From Zoogloeaceae bacterium (GTDB lineage: Bacteria > Pseudomonadota > Gammaproteobacteria > Burkholderiales > Rhodocyclaceae), in NCBI GenBank assembly GCA_024235675.1, contig JACKLZ010000004.1:1-55000 (forward strand): 55,000 nucleotides of DNA, in the 5' to 3' direction. Numbering within the stretch: position 1 is the first letter of the stretch; the number at the start of each line of letters is the position of its first letter. The notes under the pieces are model-generated. The model saw only the letters and a list, made by a program, of their open reading frames with translations, searched no databases and was not told the DNA's origin. Position numbers and translations under genes: made by a program. Positions 34,391-42,460 of this stretch are shown here, piece by piece.

Positions 34391-35326
34391 ATGTCTATCC
34401 TCGTTTGCGGCTCGGTAGCCTACGACACCATCATGGTGTTTCATGATCGGTTCAAGAATCACATCCTGCCGGACCAGATCCACATCCTGAACGTCGCCTT
34501 CCTGGTGCCCGACATGCGGCGCGAGTTCGGCGGCTGCGCCGGCAACATCGCCTACAACCTCAAGTTGCTCGGTGCCGATCCGCTGATCATGGCTACCGTG
34601 GGTGATGACGCGGCACCGTATCAGGCTCGACTCGACCAGCTCGGGCTGCGTGCCGACCATGTGCGTCAGGTGCCGGGCAGTTTTACCGCCCAGGCCTTCA
34701 TTACTACCGATGTCGACGACAACCAGATCACCGCCTTCCACCCGGGCGCGATGAACCATTCGCACCAGAACCGGGTCTCAGATGCCAAAGGTGTCGAGCT
34801 CGGCATCGTCGCGCCGGATGGCCGGGACGGCATGCTGGGGCATGCGCAGCAGTTCGCCGAGGCGGGCATCCCGTTTGTGTTCGATCCGGGTCAGGGCTTG
34901 CCGATGTTCTCGGGGGCGGAGCTCGAAGCCTGTCTCGAGATGGCCAGTTACTGCGCGCTGAACGACTATGAAGCGCGGATGTTGAGTGAAAAGACCGGCC
35001 GATCGCTCGAGGATCTGGCCAATGATGTCGATGCGCTGGTGGTCACACGCGGCGCAGAGGGCTCGCAGATTTACGTCGAAGGCCAACGAATCGACATCCC
35101 GTGCGTTAAAGCAGATGCACTGGTCGATCCGACCGGATGTGGCGACGCCTTCCGCAGCGGCTTGCTGTATGGCATCGCCAACGGGATGAACTGGGAAACG
35201 ACCGGGCGTCTGGCGTCGGTGATGGGCAGTCTCAAGATTGCGCAGCGCGGGGGGCAGAATCACCGCCCGAGCCGGAATGAAATCGCCGAGCGTTATGCGG
35301 CAGCTTTTGGAGAGAAACCATGGTGA
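34391..35326 (+). CDS. PfkB-family carbohydrate kinase (adenosine-kinase-like)
   Basis: 311 residues. ILVCGSVAYDTIM starts the Rossmann-like fold, EFGGCAGNIAYNLKLLG is the N-terminal PfkB signature and ALVDPTGCGDAFRSG is the C-terminal signature with catalytic Asp and anion hole. It phosphorylates a sugar or nucleoside with ATP. The long acidic and aromatic insert near residue 20-35 (HDRFKNHILPDQI) resembles adenosine kinase-like proteins of this clade. Gene order beside the DUF3426-dgkA operon is common in betaproteobacteria. The substrate is not clear. TATAAT lies at 34356-34361, with no good -35. Confidence 0.88.
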   Translation: MSILVCGSVAYDTIMVFHDRFKNHILPDQIHILNVAFLVPDMRREFGGCAGNIAYNLKLLGADPLIMATVGDDAAPYQARLDQLGLRADHVRQVPGSFTAQAFITTDVDDNQITAFHPGAMNHSHQNRVSDAKGVELGIVAPDGRDGMLGHAQQFAEAGIPFVFDPGQGLPMFSGAELEACLEMASYCALNDYEARMLSEKTGRSLEDLANDVDALVVTRGAEGSQIYVEGQRIDIPCVKADALVDPTGCGDAFRSGLLYGIANGMNWETTGRLASVMGSLKIAQRGGQNHRPSRNEIAERYAAAFGEKPW

Positions 35327-35796
35327 TGGACTGGATTCAACGCAACGGACGGGCGCTGCTGCTGGCCTCGGTGGCGCTGATTGGCGTGTCGGGCTGCGCG
35401 GGCAGTTTGACGGGCGACACCTATTCGCGCGGCGAAGCGCGCCGGGCGATGGTGGTCAAGTTCGGCACGGTGCAATCGGTCCGCTTCGTCAAACTCGAAG
35501 GCACCAAGAGTCCGGTTGGGACGATCGCCGGCGGTGCCATTGGTGGTATCGCCGGTAGCAGCATTGGCCGTGGCAAGGGCGCTGCGGTAGGTGCCGTGCT
35601 GGGTGCCGTGGCCGGTGGCTTGGCGGGGTCTGCTGTCGAAGAGGGCGTGACCCGTTCGCAAGGTGTGGAAGTGACCGTGCGCATGGATGACGGTCGTTAC
35701 ATGGCGGTGGTGCAGGAAGACGCCGGCGAGGGTTTCCGCTCGGGTGAGCGGGTGCGCATCGTTCAGGACGGCGGCACCATGCGGGTCACGCGCTGA
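35320..35796 (+). CDS. Outer membrane lipoprotein, SlyB/PcpY family (glycine zipper)
   Basis: 158 residues with GGAGAG six bases before the ATG. A lipoprotein signal ends at the lipobox GVSGC (Cys26). After this a two-helix glycine zipper (GTIAGGAIGGIAGSSIG and AAVGAVLGAVAGGLAG) follows, then a C-terminal beta domain VEVTVRMDDGRYMAVVQ. SlyB-type proteins stabilise outer membrane protein and LPS complexes. The start overlaps the end of the kinase gene, so the two are probably one transcript. Confidence 0.88.
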   Translation: MVMDWIQRNGRALLLASVALIGVSGCAGSLTGDTYSRGEARRAMVVKFGTVQSVRFVKLEGTKSPVGTIAGGAIGGIAGSSIGRGKGAAVGAVLGAVAGGLAGSAVEEGVTRSQGVEVTVRMDDGRYMAVVQEDAGEGFRSGERVRIVQDGGTMRVTR

Positions 35797-35811
35797 ATTG
35801 ATTGGGCGCCG

Positions 35812-35835
35812 GGTGCTGCTCAGCCGAGCAGCACC
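35812..35835. terminator. Hairpin between convergent SlyB-like gene and dgkA
   Basis: A perfect 10-bp stem (GGTGCTGCTC with GAGCAGCACC) around a 4-base loop lies where the two genes meet and covers the dgkA stop codon. It could slow or end transcription from both sides, but no run of T follows on either strand, so it is not a classic intrinsic terminator. Confidence 0.4.
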
Positions 35836-36218
35836 AGCACCCAGACCGCGACCAGATTGACCAGCGCCACCAGCACGGCTGCGCTGCCGATATCCTTGGC
35901 GCGCTTGGCCAGCGGGTGGCGCTCCAGCGACACCCGATCCACTTCCGCTTCAATCGCGGAGTTGATCAATTCCATCAACAAGACCAGCATTACACTGCCT
36001 ACCAGCAGTGCTTTGCCGACACCACTCGTTGCGCTCAGCAGTGCCACCGGAATCAATACGGCGGCCAGCGCGCACTCCTGTCGAAAAGCCGCCTCGTGCC
36101 GAAAGGCGGCGGCCAGCCCCGAACATGAATAGCGGAAAGCATTGATCAGGCGAGTGAGTCCGGCAGTGCCTTTCTGGGGCGAGGTGCCGGACTGCGGCGA
36201 ACGATCTTTTGGCGACAT
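35820..36218 (-). CDS. dgkA: Diacylglycerol kinase (DgkA)
   Basis: 132 residues from the ATG at 36218, two bases after the DUF3426 gene. The N-terminal amphipathic stretch RLINAFRYSCSGLAAAFRHEAAFRQE, three membrane helices and the catalytic block MELINSAIEAEVDRVS..HPLAKRAKDIGSAAV match prokaryotic DgkA. It phosphorylates diacylglycerol to phosphatidic acid at the inner membrane, recycling diacylglycerol from membrane-derived reactions. Longer in-frame starts (36347) fall inside the upstream gene and add an unrelated sequence. Confidence 0.93.
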   Translation of the reverse strand: MSPKDRSPQSGTSPQKGTAGLTRLINAFRYSCSGLAAAFRHEAAFRQECALAAVLIPVALLSATSGVGKALLVGSVMLVLLMELINSAIEAEVDRVSLERHPLAKRAKDIGSAAVLVALVNLVAVWVLVLLG

Positions 36219-36220
36219 GC

Positions 36221-38551
36221 CTACGGATAGAAGGCGTAGAGGCGGTAGCCCGAGGCATTCACGTTGTCGGCCGAAAAGGCGACCCGCGCCATGCGATCGC
36301 TTTGTCCGGCAAAGCCGGCGGCGTCGTCCGCAGCGGCGCCCAGCCATTCTTTGGGCGAGAAAACGCGCCGCACCAAAGCCTTGTCGCGCACGTCGGTCAG
36401 CGTCAGCTCCAGGTGCGGGAAGGCCATGGCATTCGTTGCACGGTTGCGGATCGTGGCGGTGAGCTCAAACAAGGCGTCGGCGTCGGGGAGCCGGTTCAGA
36501 TCCGAGGCTTCAATGCTGATCTGGGTCGCGTCGTGCGGCAAAGCCATGTCGCAACCGACGTTGGCGCACAGGGTTTCAATGAACGGACGGGTCGCCGGCA
36601 GGATGTCGATCAACTGCTGGCGGTAGATCAGTGCGATCTGAGCCACCAAGGCCGCCAGCAGCACGCCGACCAGCAAGCTCATCAGCCACGGGTTGCGCTT
36701 GCGGGCGGTGGGCAGTGCGGCAAGGGCCGGCGTTTCCGGTTCGGGCGCCGCCGGGGGCGTGGCGTCGTCTGCGAGGGGCGTGTCGGCGGTGTCCTGCGCA
36801 GGCTCCGCATCCGATTCGGTGGACGAAGCCTCGTGTGGCTCGGGGCCATCGAAACCGTCATCGGGTTCGAGGGGCTCGAAGGTGATGACATCCTCTTGTT
36901 CGGCTTCGGTCGTGGATTCCACCATGCTGCCGGCGTGCCAGTGTCCGGGGGCCGGGGCGCTCGGGAGATCGTCAAAGTCCCAGATGGTTTCGGGGCCAGC
37001 GTCCAGGTTTCTGGTCGCGTCTGGTGCGACGGCGGTCTCAAGGCCGGATTCAAGATTGGACTTAAGCGTGGATTCCGAGTCCGTTTCACGCTCTGACTCA
37101 GGTTCCGACTCAGGTTCCGACTCAGGTTCCGACTCAGGTTCCGACTCAGATTCCGACTCAGATTCCGACTCAGATTCCGACTCAGATTCCGACTCAGATT
37201 CCGACTCAGATTCCGACTCAGATTCCGACTCAGATTCCGGCTCAGATTCCGGCTCAGATTCCGGCTCAGATTCCGGCTCAGATTCCGGCTCAGGTTCCGG
37301 TTCAGGTTCCGGCTCAAGGTCCGGCTCAAGGTCCGGCTCAAGGTCCGGCTCAAGGTCCGGCTCAAGGTCCGATTCAAGGTCCGATTCAAGGTCCGATTCA
37401 ATTTCGGGGGGTGCGTCGTCGTCTTCCGGCATCCAGGTATCCAGCTCCTGGAACAGCCGCTTCGGTGTGTCGGCTGGTGCGCGGAAGCCGAGGTCTTCGG
37501 GCGCAGGTTCGGGCGCAGGTTCGGGCGCAGGTTCGGGCGCAGGTTCGGGCGCAGGTTCGGGCGCAGGTTCGGGCGCAGGTTCGGGCGCAGGTTCGGGCGC
37601 AGGTTCGGGCGCAGGTTCGGGCGCAGGTTCGGGCGCAGGTTCGGGCGCAGGTTCGGGCGCAGGCGGGCGCAGGTTCGGGCGCAGGTTCGGGCGCAGGTTC
37701 GGGCGCAGGTTCGGGCGCAGGTTCGGGCGCAGGTTCGGGCGCAGGTTCGGGCGCAGGTTCGGGCGCAGGTTCGGGCGCAGGTTCGGGCGCAGGTTCGGGC
37801 GCAGGTTCGGGCGCAGGTTCGGGCGCAGGTTCAGGCGCAGGTTCGGGGGCGCAGGTTCGGGCGCAGGTTCGGGCGCAGGTTCGGGCGCAGGTTCGGGCGC
37901 AGGTTCGGGCGCAGGTTCGGGCGCAGGTTCGGGCGCAGGTTCGGGCGCAGGTTCGGGCGCAGGTTCGGGCGCAGGTTCGGGCGCAGGTTCGGGCGCAGGT
38001 TCGGGCGCAGGTTCGGGCGCAGGTTCAGGTTCGGGCGCAGGTTCGGGCGCAGGTTCGGGCGCAGGTTCGGGCGCAGGTTCGGGCGCAGGTTCGGGCGCAG
38101 GTTCGGGCGCAGGTTCGGGCGCAGGTTCGGGCGCAGGTTCGGGCGCAGGTTCGGGCGCAGGTTCGGGCGCAGGTTCGGGCGCAGGTTCGGGCGCAGGTTC
38201 GGGCGCAGGTTCGGGCGCAGGTTCGGGCGCAGGTGCCGCTGTCATATTTCCACCGCTCCAGTGGAAAACGGTGGCAGCGTGTTCGTCCGGGCGGCTGAAG
38301 AGTTCGGCCTCCTGCGGTGGGGCGCGAAATCCGGTGGACTCGCCGGGGCGATCTTCCAGGATGAACATGGAGCTGCTTGTCGGCCGAGGGGCTGACGGCG
38401 GCGGCATGACGACGGCGGGATCGCCCTCAAGTGTGTCGAGCGCGTTGAAGGTGTGACGACAGTGCCCGCAACGGACCATGCCCTGCCGTGCCCGCAGTTG
38501 TTCCGAACTGATGCGGAACAGGGTCTGGCAGGCCGGGCAACGGGTGCGCAT
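36221..38551 (-). CDS. DUF3426 / zinc-ribbon (MJ0042) membrane protein with giant repeat tract
   Basis: 776 residues from the ATG at 38551, which overlaps the prmA stop. The N-terminus is an MJ0042 zinc ribbon (CPACQTLF and CGHCRHTF, spaced about 21). A very long low-complexity linker follows: (PAPE)n from about residue 109 to 350, with a middle block that reads (NLRP)n, then a Glu/Ser/Pro-rich stretch. Near residue 615 one membrane helix (LMSLLVGVLLAALVAQIAL) leads to the DUF3426 domain that ends at FYP. Usual family members are far shorter. The function is unknown; it is conserved downstream of prmA. Confidence 0.85.
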   Translation of the reverse strand: MRTRCPACQTLFRISSEQLRARQGMVRCGHCRHTFNALDTLEGDPAVVMPPPSAPRPTSSSMFILEDRPGESTGFRAPPQEAELFSRPDEHAATVFHWSGGNMTAAPAPEPAPEPAPEPAPEPAPEPAPEPAPEPAPEPAPEPAPEPAPEPAPEPAPEPAPEPAPEPAPEPAPEPEPAPEPAPEPAPEPAPEPAPEPAPEPAPEPAPEPAPEPAPEPAPEPAPEPAPEPAPEPAPPNLRLNLRPNLRPNLRPNLRPNLRPNLRPNLRPNLRPNLRPNLRPNLRPNLRPNLRPNLRPPAPEPAPEPAPEPAPEPAPEPAPEPAPEPAPEPAPEPAPEPAPEPAPEPAPEPAPEDLGFRAPADTPKRLFQELDTWMPEDDDAPPEIESDLESDLESDLEPDLEPDLEPDLEPDLEPEPEPEPEPESEPESEPESEPESEPESESESESESESESESESESESESESESESESEPESEPESEPESEPESERETDSESTLKSNLESGLETAVAPDATRNLDAGPETIWDFDDLPSAPAPGHWHAGSMVESTTEAEQEDVITFEPLEPDDGFDGPEPHEASSTESDAEPAQDTADTPLADDATPPAAPEPETPALAALPTARKRNPWLMSLLVGVLLAALVAQIALIYRQQLIDILPATRPFIETLCANVGCDMALPHDATQISIEASDLNRLPDADALFELTATIRNRATNAMAFPHLELTLTDVRDKALVRRVFSPKEWLGAAADDAAGFAGQSDRMARVAFSADNVNASGYRLYAFYP
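37095..37394. repeat. 12-bp tandem repeat array A (25 units, Glu/Ser/Pro-coding)
   Basis: Exactly 300 bp made of 25 degenerate copies of a 12-base unit (GACTCAGGTTCC and variants with GATTCC or AAGGTCC), inside the DUF3426 gene. On the coding (-) strand each unit gives four residues, such as ESES, EPES or EPDL. Blocks of identical variants sit side by side, as expected if the array grew by local duplication. Confidence 0.9.
37501..38226. repeat. 12-bp tandem repeat array B (60 units, PAPE-coding, two frame-shifting units)
   Basis: 726 bp of the unit GCGCAGGTTCGG. The count by hand is 13 perfect units, one 10-bp unit (37657-37666), 14 units, one 14-bp unit (37835-37848), 14 units, one 18-bp unit (38017-38034) and 16 units. 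The coding strand reads EPAP except between the two odd units, where it reads NLRP for about 60 residues. The array is low in sequence diversity and should vary in length between strains. Confidence 0.92.
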
Positions 38552-39438
38552 CACTGTTTTGTGCCTTCCAGTCGGGCCCAGCCGTCGTGGATTTTGCCGA
38601 TGTGCAGCGCAATCCAGGGGGCGTAGGCGTCGATTACTTGCTGGGTTTGCGTGTCTAGCACGCCCGACAGTGCGAGCTGCCCGCCGGGGGCGACATGGGC
38701 GCACAGCGCCGGGGCGAGGACGCACAGCGGATTGGTGAGAATGTTGGCGACGACCAGATCGAACTGGTCGGTCAGCGGCTTGGCGGAGATCTGCAGTTCG
38801 ATGTTGACCTGGTTGCGCTCGGCGTTGTCGCGTGCAGCGTCGACAGCCTTGTCGTCAATGTCGACACCGGCGACCCGGCCGGCGCCGAGCCGGGATGCGG
38901 CGATGGCCAGAATGCCCGAGCCGCAGCCATAGTCGAGCACCGTGGCGCCGGGGGTGACGACCGCTTCCAGCCATTCCAGACAGAGCTGTGTGGTCGGGTG
39001 CGAGCCGGTGCCGAAAGCCATGCCGGGATCGAGCGCGATATTGATGGCGTCGGGATTGGGCGCCTCGTGCCACGACGGCACAATCCACAGCCGATCGGTG
39101 ATGCGGATCGGGTCGAACTGGGATTGGGTCAGTTGCACCCAGTTCTGTTCGGCGACTTCTTCAAGTGTGAAGCTGGGGACCTGGTCGAAACCGACCGCGC
39201 CCGATGCACGTGCCAGCGCGCTGGTGATGTCGGCGCTCTGATCGAACAGGGCGAGCACGCGGCTGCGGTCCCACAGGCTGGCCGGTGCCATGCCGGGTTC
39301 GCCGAATTGAGGGCGTTCGGCGTCGGTGCCAGCGTCTGCATCTTCGATGCTGACCGACAGCGCGCCTTCGTCCATCAAGGCGTCGGAGAGTTGTTCGGCG
39401 CGGTTGGCGTCGGCCAGGATAGTGACGTTAATCCACAT
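38551..39438 (-). CDS. prmA: Ribosomal protein L11 methyltransferase
   Basis: 295 residues from the ATG at 39438 (MWINVTILADANRAEQL). It transfers methyl groups from SAM to L11 lysines and the alpha-amino group. N-terminal substrate domain to about residue 110, then LDPGMAFGTGSHPTTQLCLEWLE and the SAM site TVLDYGCGSGILAIAA, FDLVVANILTNPL. All are typical PrmA. It lies four bases after accC, as is common in beta- and gammaproteobacteria. Confidence 0.95.
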   Translation of the reverse strand: MWINVTILADANRAEQLSDALMDEGALSVSIEDADAGTDAERPQFGEPGMAPASLWDRSRVLALFDQSADITSALARASGAVGFDQVPSFTLEEVAEQNWVQLTQSQFDPIRITDRLWIVPSWHEAPNPDAINIALDPGMAFGTGSHPTTQLCLEWLEAVVTPGATVLDYGCGSGILAIAASRLGAGRVAGVDIDDKAVDAARDNAERNQVNIELQISAKPLTDQFDLVVANILTNPLCVLAPALCAHVAPGGQLALSGVLDTQTQQVIDAYAPWIALHIGKIHDGWARLEGTKQ

Positions 39439-39442
39439 GCGA

Positions 39443-40795
39443 TCAGGGCTTCTCGCGTTCGGCCAGGCGTTTTTCGAGATAGTGGATGCTGGTGCCACCT
39501 TCCATGAAACGCGGGTCGCGCATCAGCTCCTGGTGCAGCGGCACATTGGATTTGATGCCGGCAATCACCGTCTCGGAGAGCGCAATCTGCATTCGACGGA
39601 TGGCTTGTTCGCGCGTGTCGCCGTAGGTGATCAGCTTGCCGATCATCGAGTCGTAATGCGGCGGGACGGTGTAGCCGTTGTAGGCGTGCGAGTCGACCCG
39701 CACACCCGGGCCGCCCGGCATGTGCCAGTTGGTGATGCGGCCGGGGCTGGGCGTGAACTTGAACGGGTCTTCGGCGTTGATGCGGCATTCGATGGCGTGG
39801 CCCGCGAAGCGGATGTCTTTCTGGTTGAGCCAAAGCTTTTCGCCAGCGGCGACGCGGATCTGCGCTTGTACGATGTCGATGCCGGTGATCGCCTCGGTGA
39901 CCGGATGTTCGACCTGGACCCGGGTGTTCATTTCGATGAAGTAGAAATCACCGTCTTCGTACAGGAACTCGAAGGTGCCGGCGCCGCGATAGCCGATCTT
40001 GCGGCAGGCTTCGGCGCAGCGCTCGCCGATCTTGGCGATCAGCTTGCGGTCGATGCCAGGGGCGGGCGCCTCTTCAATCACCTTCTGGTGGCGGCGCTGC
40101 ATGGAGCAGTCGCGCTCGCCGAGGTGCACCGCGTTGCCGTGGGCGTCGGCCATGATCTGGATTTCTACGTGGCGCGGACGCTCCAGGTATTTTTCCATGT
40201 ACACCACCGGATTGCCGAAGGCCGATTGGGCCTCGGTCTTGGTGGTGGTGACGGCGTTGATGAGCGCGGCTTCGGTATGCACCACGCGCATACCGCGACC
40301 GCCGCCACCGCCGGCCGCCTTGATGATCACCGGATAACCAACCGCGCGGGCGATCTTGACGACTTCTTTCGGGTCGTCGGGCAGGGCACCGTCGGAGCCA
40401 GGTACGCAGGGCACGCCGGCGGCCTTCATGGCGTCCTTGGCGGAGACCTTGTCGCCCATCAGGCGGATGGTTTCGGGCCGGGGGCCGATGAATACGAAGC
40501 CGGATTGTTCGACGCGTTCGCCGAAGTCGGCGTTTTCGGAGAGGAAGCCGTAACCCGGGTGGATCGCTTCGGCGTCGGTGACTTCGGCCGCCGAAATGAT
40601 GGCCGGCACATTGAGATAGCTTTGCGAGGAGGGTGCCGGGCCGATACAGACGGACTCGTCGGCCAGTTTGACGTACTTGGCTTCGGTGTCGGCGGTGGAG
40701 TGAACGGCGACGGTGCGAACGCCCAGTTCGCGGCAGGCGCGCAGTACACGCAGGGCGATTTCGCCTCGGTTGGCGATGAGGATTTTATCGAACAT
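39443..40795 (-). CDS. accC: Acetyl-CoA carboxylase, biotin carboxylase subunit
   Basis: 450 residues, full length. It carboxylates biotin on AccB with ATP and bicarbonate, the first step of fatty acid synthesis. The N-terminus KILIANRGEIALRVLRACRELG, the ATP-grasp glycine-rich loop KAAGGGGGRGMRVV, biotin site motif EMNTRVQVEHPVTE and C-terminal GRITNWHMPGGPGVR are all present. It is transcribed after accB with a 46-bp gap. A long open frame on the other strand (39326-40852) is a GC-bias shadow. Confidence 0.97.
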   Translation of the reverse strand: MFDKILIANRGEIALRVLRACRELGVRTVAVHSTADTEAKYVKLADESVCIGPAPSSQSYLNVPAIISAAEVTDAEAIHPGYGFLSENADFGERVEQSGFVFIGPRPETIRLMGDKVSAKDAMKAAGVPCVPGSDGALPDDPKEVVKIARAVGYPVIIKAAGGGGGRGMRVVHTEAALINAVTTTKTEAQSAFGNPVVYMEKYLERPRHVEIQIMADAHGNAVHLGERDCSMQRRHQKVIEEAPAPGIDRKLIAKIGERCAEACRKIGYRGAGTFEFLYEDGDFYFIEMNTRVQVEHPVTEAITGIDIVQAQIRVAAGEKLWLNQKDIRFAGHAIECRINAEDPFKFTPSPGRITNWHMPGGPGVRVDSHAYNGYTVPPHYDSMIGKLITYGDTREQAIRRMQIALSETVIAGIKSNVPLHQELMRDPRFMEGGTSIHYLEKRLAEREKP

Positions 40796-40841
40796 GCCAG
40801 CGGGTCCGGTTGTGATGAGCGAGAGGATGAGTCATCCGGGC

Positions 40842-41300
40842 TTAGCCGATGATCATCAGCGGCTGGCCGAATTCGACTGGCTGGCCGTTTTCGACCAGGA
40901 TGGCCTTGATCACGCCCGCGGCGTCGGCGTCGATCTCGTTCATCAGTTTCATGGCTTCAATGATGCATAGCGCGTCGCCCACGGCAACGGTGTCGCCGAC
41001 ATTGGCGAATGCGTCGCTGCCCGGCGAGGCGGCGCGGTAGAAGGTGCCAACCATCGGGGAGGCCAGCACATGACCAGCCGGCAAGGTGCTGTCGGGGCCG
41101 GTCGAGTCGGTGGTGGTGGCCACGGCGGGCGCTGCGGCTGCGGGAGCGGCATGCACCGTGTGCTGCACCGGCTGCGGCGCAGCGTGCGAGATGCTGTGTT
41201 TGGCGATTCTCACTTTCTCTTCGCCCTCGGTGACTTCCAGTTCGGAAATGCCCGATTCCTGGACGAGGTCGATCAGTTTCTTCAGCTTGCGCAGATCCAT
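40842..41300 (-). CDS. accB: Acetyl-CoA carboxylase, biotin carboxyl carrier protein
   Basis: 152 residues from the ATG at 41300 (MDLRKLKKLIDLVQESGISELEV), preceded by GGAG. An Ala/Pro-rich hinge leads to the biotinyl domain, where EAMKLMNEI carries the lysine (residue 118) that is biotinylated. The carrier moves carboxy-biotin between AccC and the carboxyltransferase. An upstream ATG at 41312 in frame adds four residues. Confidence 0.96.
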   Translation of the reverse strand: MDLRKLKKLIDLVQESGISELEVTEGEEKVRIAKHSISHAAPQPVQHTVHAAPAAAAPAVATTTDSTGPDSTLPAGHVLASPMVGTFYRAASPGSDAFANVGDTVAVGDALCIIEAMKLMNEIDADAAGVIKAILVENGQPVEFGQPLMIIG

Positions 41301-41337
41301 GAGGTTCTCCATTAGATGCCGGCCGTTCGCCAGCGTC

Positions 41338-41829
41338 TTAGTGTTGTGTCAGGCGTGCGAGGGCGAAATCGAGTGCAGCCAGGTAGCCATCGGCCCCCAG
41401 CCCACAGATCACGCCGACGGCTTGATCGGAAAAATACGAGTGATGGCGGAAGGCTTCCCGGCTGTGGATGTTCGATAAATGCACTTCCACGTAGGGAATG
41501 GCCACCGCCGCCAGGGCGTCGCGCAGGGCGACGCTGGTGTGTGTGTAGCCGGCCGGATTGATGATGATGAAGTCGACGCCTTCTGTTGCTGCGGCCTGAA
41601 CGCGGTCGATCAACTCACCTTCGTGGTTGCTCTGGAAGGATTCGAGGCGGACGCTGGCCGCACCGGCCCGGTTCAGCATGGCGGCGTGGATGTCGGCCAG
41701 GGTGGTCCGACCGTACACATCGGGTTCACGCGTGCCCAGAAGGTTGAGATTCGGCCCGTGCAGCACGAGCACGAGCGCTTGGTCAGATGGCGGCTGTTGC
41801 GCCCCTTTTTTGCGATTTCTCGGCGTCAT
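41338..41829 (-). CDS. aroQ: Type II 3-dehydroquinate dehydratase
   Basis: 163 residues. It dehydrates 3-dehydroquinate in the shikimate pathway. The N-terminal HGPNLNLLGTREPDVYG with catalytic Tyr, FQSNHEGELIDRVQ, INPAGYTHTSVALRDAL and EVHLSNIHSREAFRHHS are type II signatures, including the catalytic His and the Arg of the flexible lid. A charged 18-residue N-terminal extension is unusual but could be real, or a later start may be used. It comes just before accB in the transcript, a known betaproteobacterial order. Confidence 0.95.
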   Translation of the reverse strand: MTPRNRKKGAQQPPSDQALVLVLHGPNLNLLGTREPDVYGRTTLADIHAAMLNRAGAASVRLESFQSNHEGELIDRVQAAATEGVDFIIINPAGYTHTSVALRDALAAVAIPYVEVHLSNIHSREAFRHHSYFSDQAVGVICGLGADGYLAALDFALARLTQH

Positions 41830-41884
41830 GTCGGCAAGTTTGCCGCATTTCGCAACATTTTGTCCAGCGGCTGAGGCATGTTGC

Positions 41885-42460
41885 TCACGGAAGCAGCGCC
41901 GAGATTTTGCCTTCCAGATCCGATTTGCTCAAGCCCCCGACCGACAGGTGGCGGATCTGGCCCTGGCGATCAAGGATCACGGTAAAGGGCAGCGCGCCGG
42001 CCGGGTTGCCCAGTTTGGCAGCCAGATCGACGGTCGATCCGTCTCCAATCAGCAAGGGGTAGGGGACCTTCATTTCGTCGCGAAACGCAGCGACGCGTTC
42101 GGGCGTATCCAGGCTCAGGCCGACGAAGCGGACGCCGCGCGCATGATAGCGCTCGGACACCTCGCTGAAGTCGGGAATCTCCTTGCGGCAGGGCGGGCAC
42201 CAGGTCGCCCAGAAGTTGGCCACCACTACGGTGTCCTTCAGCTCACTGAGCGCGTGCATCTTGCCGTCTGCGTCTGGCAAGGTGGTGGCCAGCAGGCGCG
42301 CGCCTTCGGCGGGGGCGACGGTGTCTGGACTTGTGGGGCCGGACGCGCTGGCCAGCGGACGGATGATGGACGGATTGGTATTGCGGCTGGTCCAGTAGCC
42401 AAGGGCGCCGGCGGCGATGGCGACCAGGACGATGAGGGCGGACTGCGGGAGTCGGATCAT
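41885..42460 (-). CDS. TlpA/ResA-like membrane-anchored thioredoxin
   Basis: 191 residues. An N-terminal membrane anchor (SALIVLVAIAAGALGYW) places the thioredoxin domain in the periplasm. The active site is WATWCPPCRKE with cysteines at residues 88 and 91, and the cis-Pro loop is GALPFTVILD. It would reduce disulfides, for example on apocytochrome c or other exported proteins. It overlaps the upstream unknown gene by 4 bp (ATGA), so they are co-translated. Confidence 0.92.
   Translation of the reverse strand: MIRLPQSALIVLVAIAAGALGYWTSRNTNPSIIRPLASASGPTSPDTVAPAEGARLLATTLPDADGKMHALSELKDTVVVANFWATWCPPCRKEIPDFSEVSERYHARGVRFVGLSLDTPERVAAFRDEMKVPYPLLIGDGSTVDLAAKLGNPAGALPFTVILDRQGQIRHLSVGGLSKSDLEGKISALLP

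Noticed and set aside
37095..38226. CRISPR-like repeat array
   Set aside because: Units are 12 bp, touch each other, and have no spacers. They are coding tandem repeats.
36693..38456. Long + strand open frames (587 and 295 residues) across the repeat region
   Set aside because: They exist because the 12-bp units lack stops in every frame. The - strand frame has the zinc ribbon, membrane helix and DUF3426 domain; the + frames have none.
39326..40852. 508-residue + strand frame opposite accC
   Set aside because: Shadow of accC, which is complete and in operon context.
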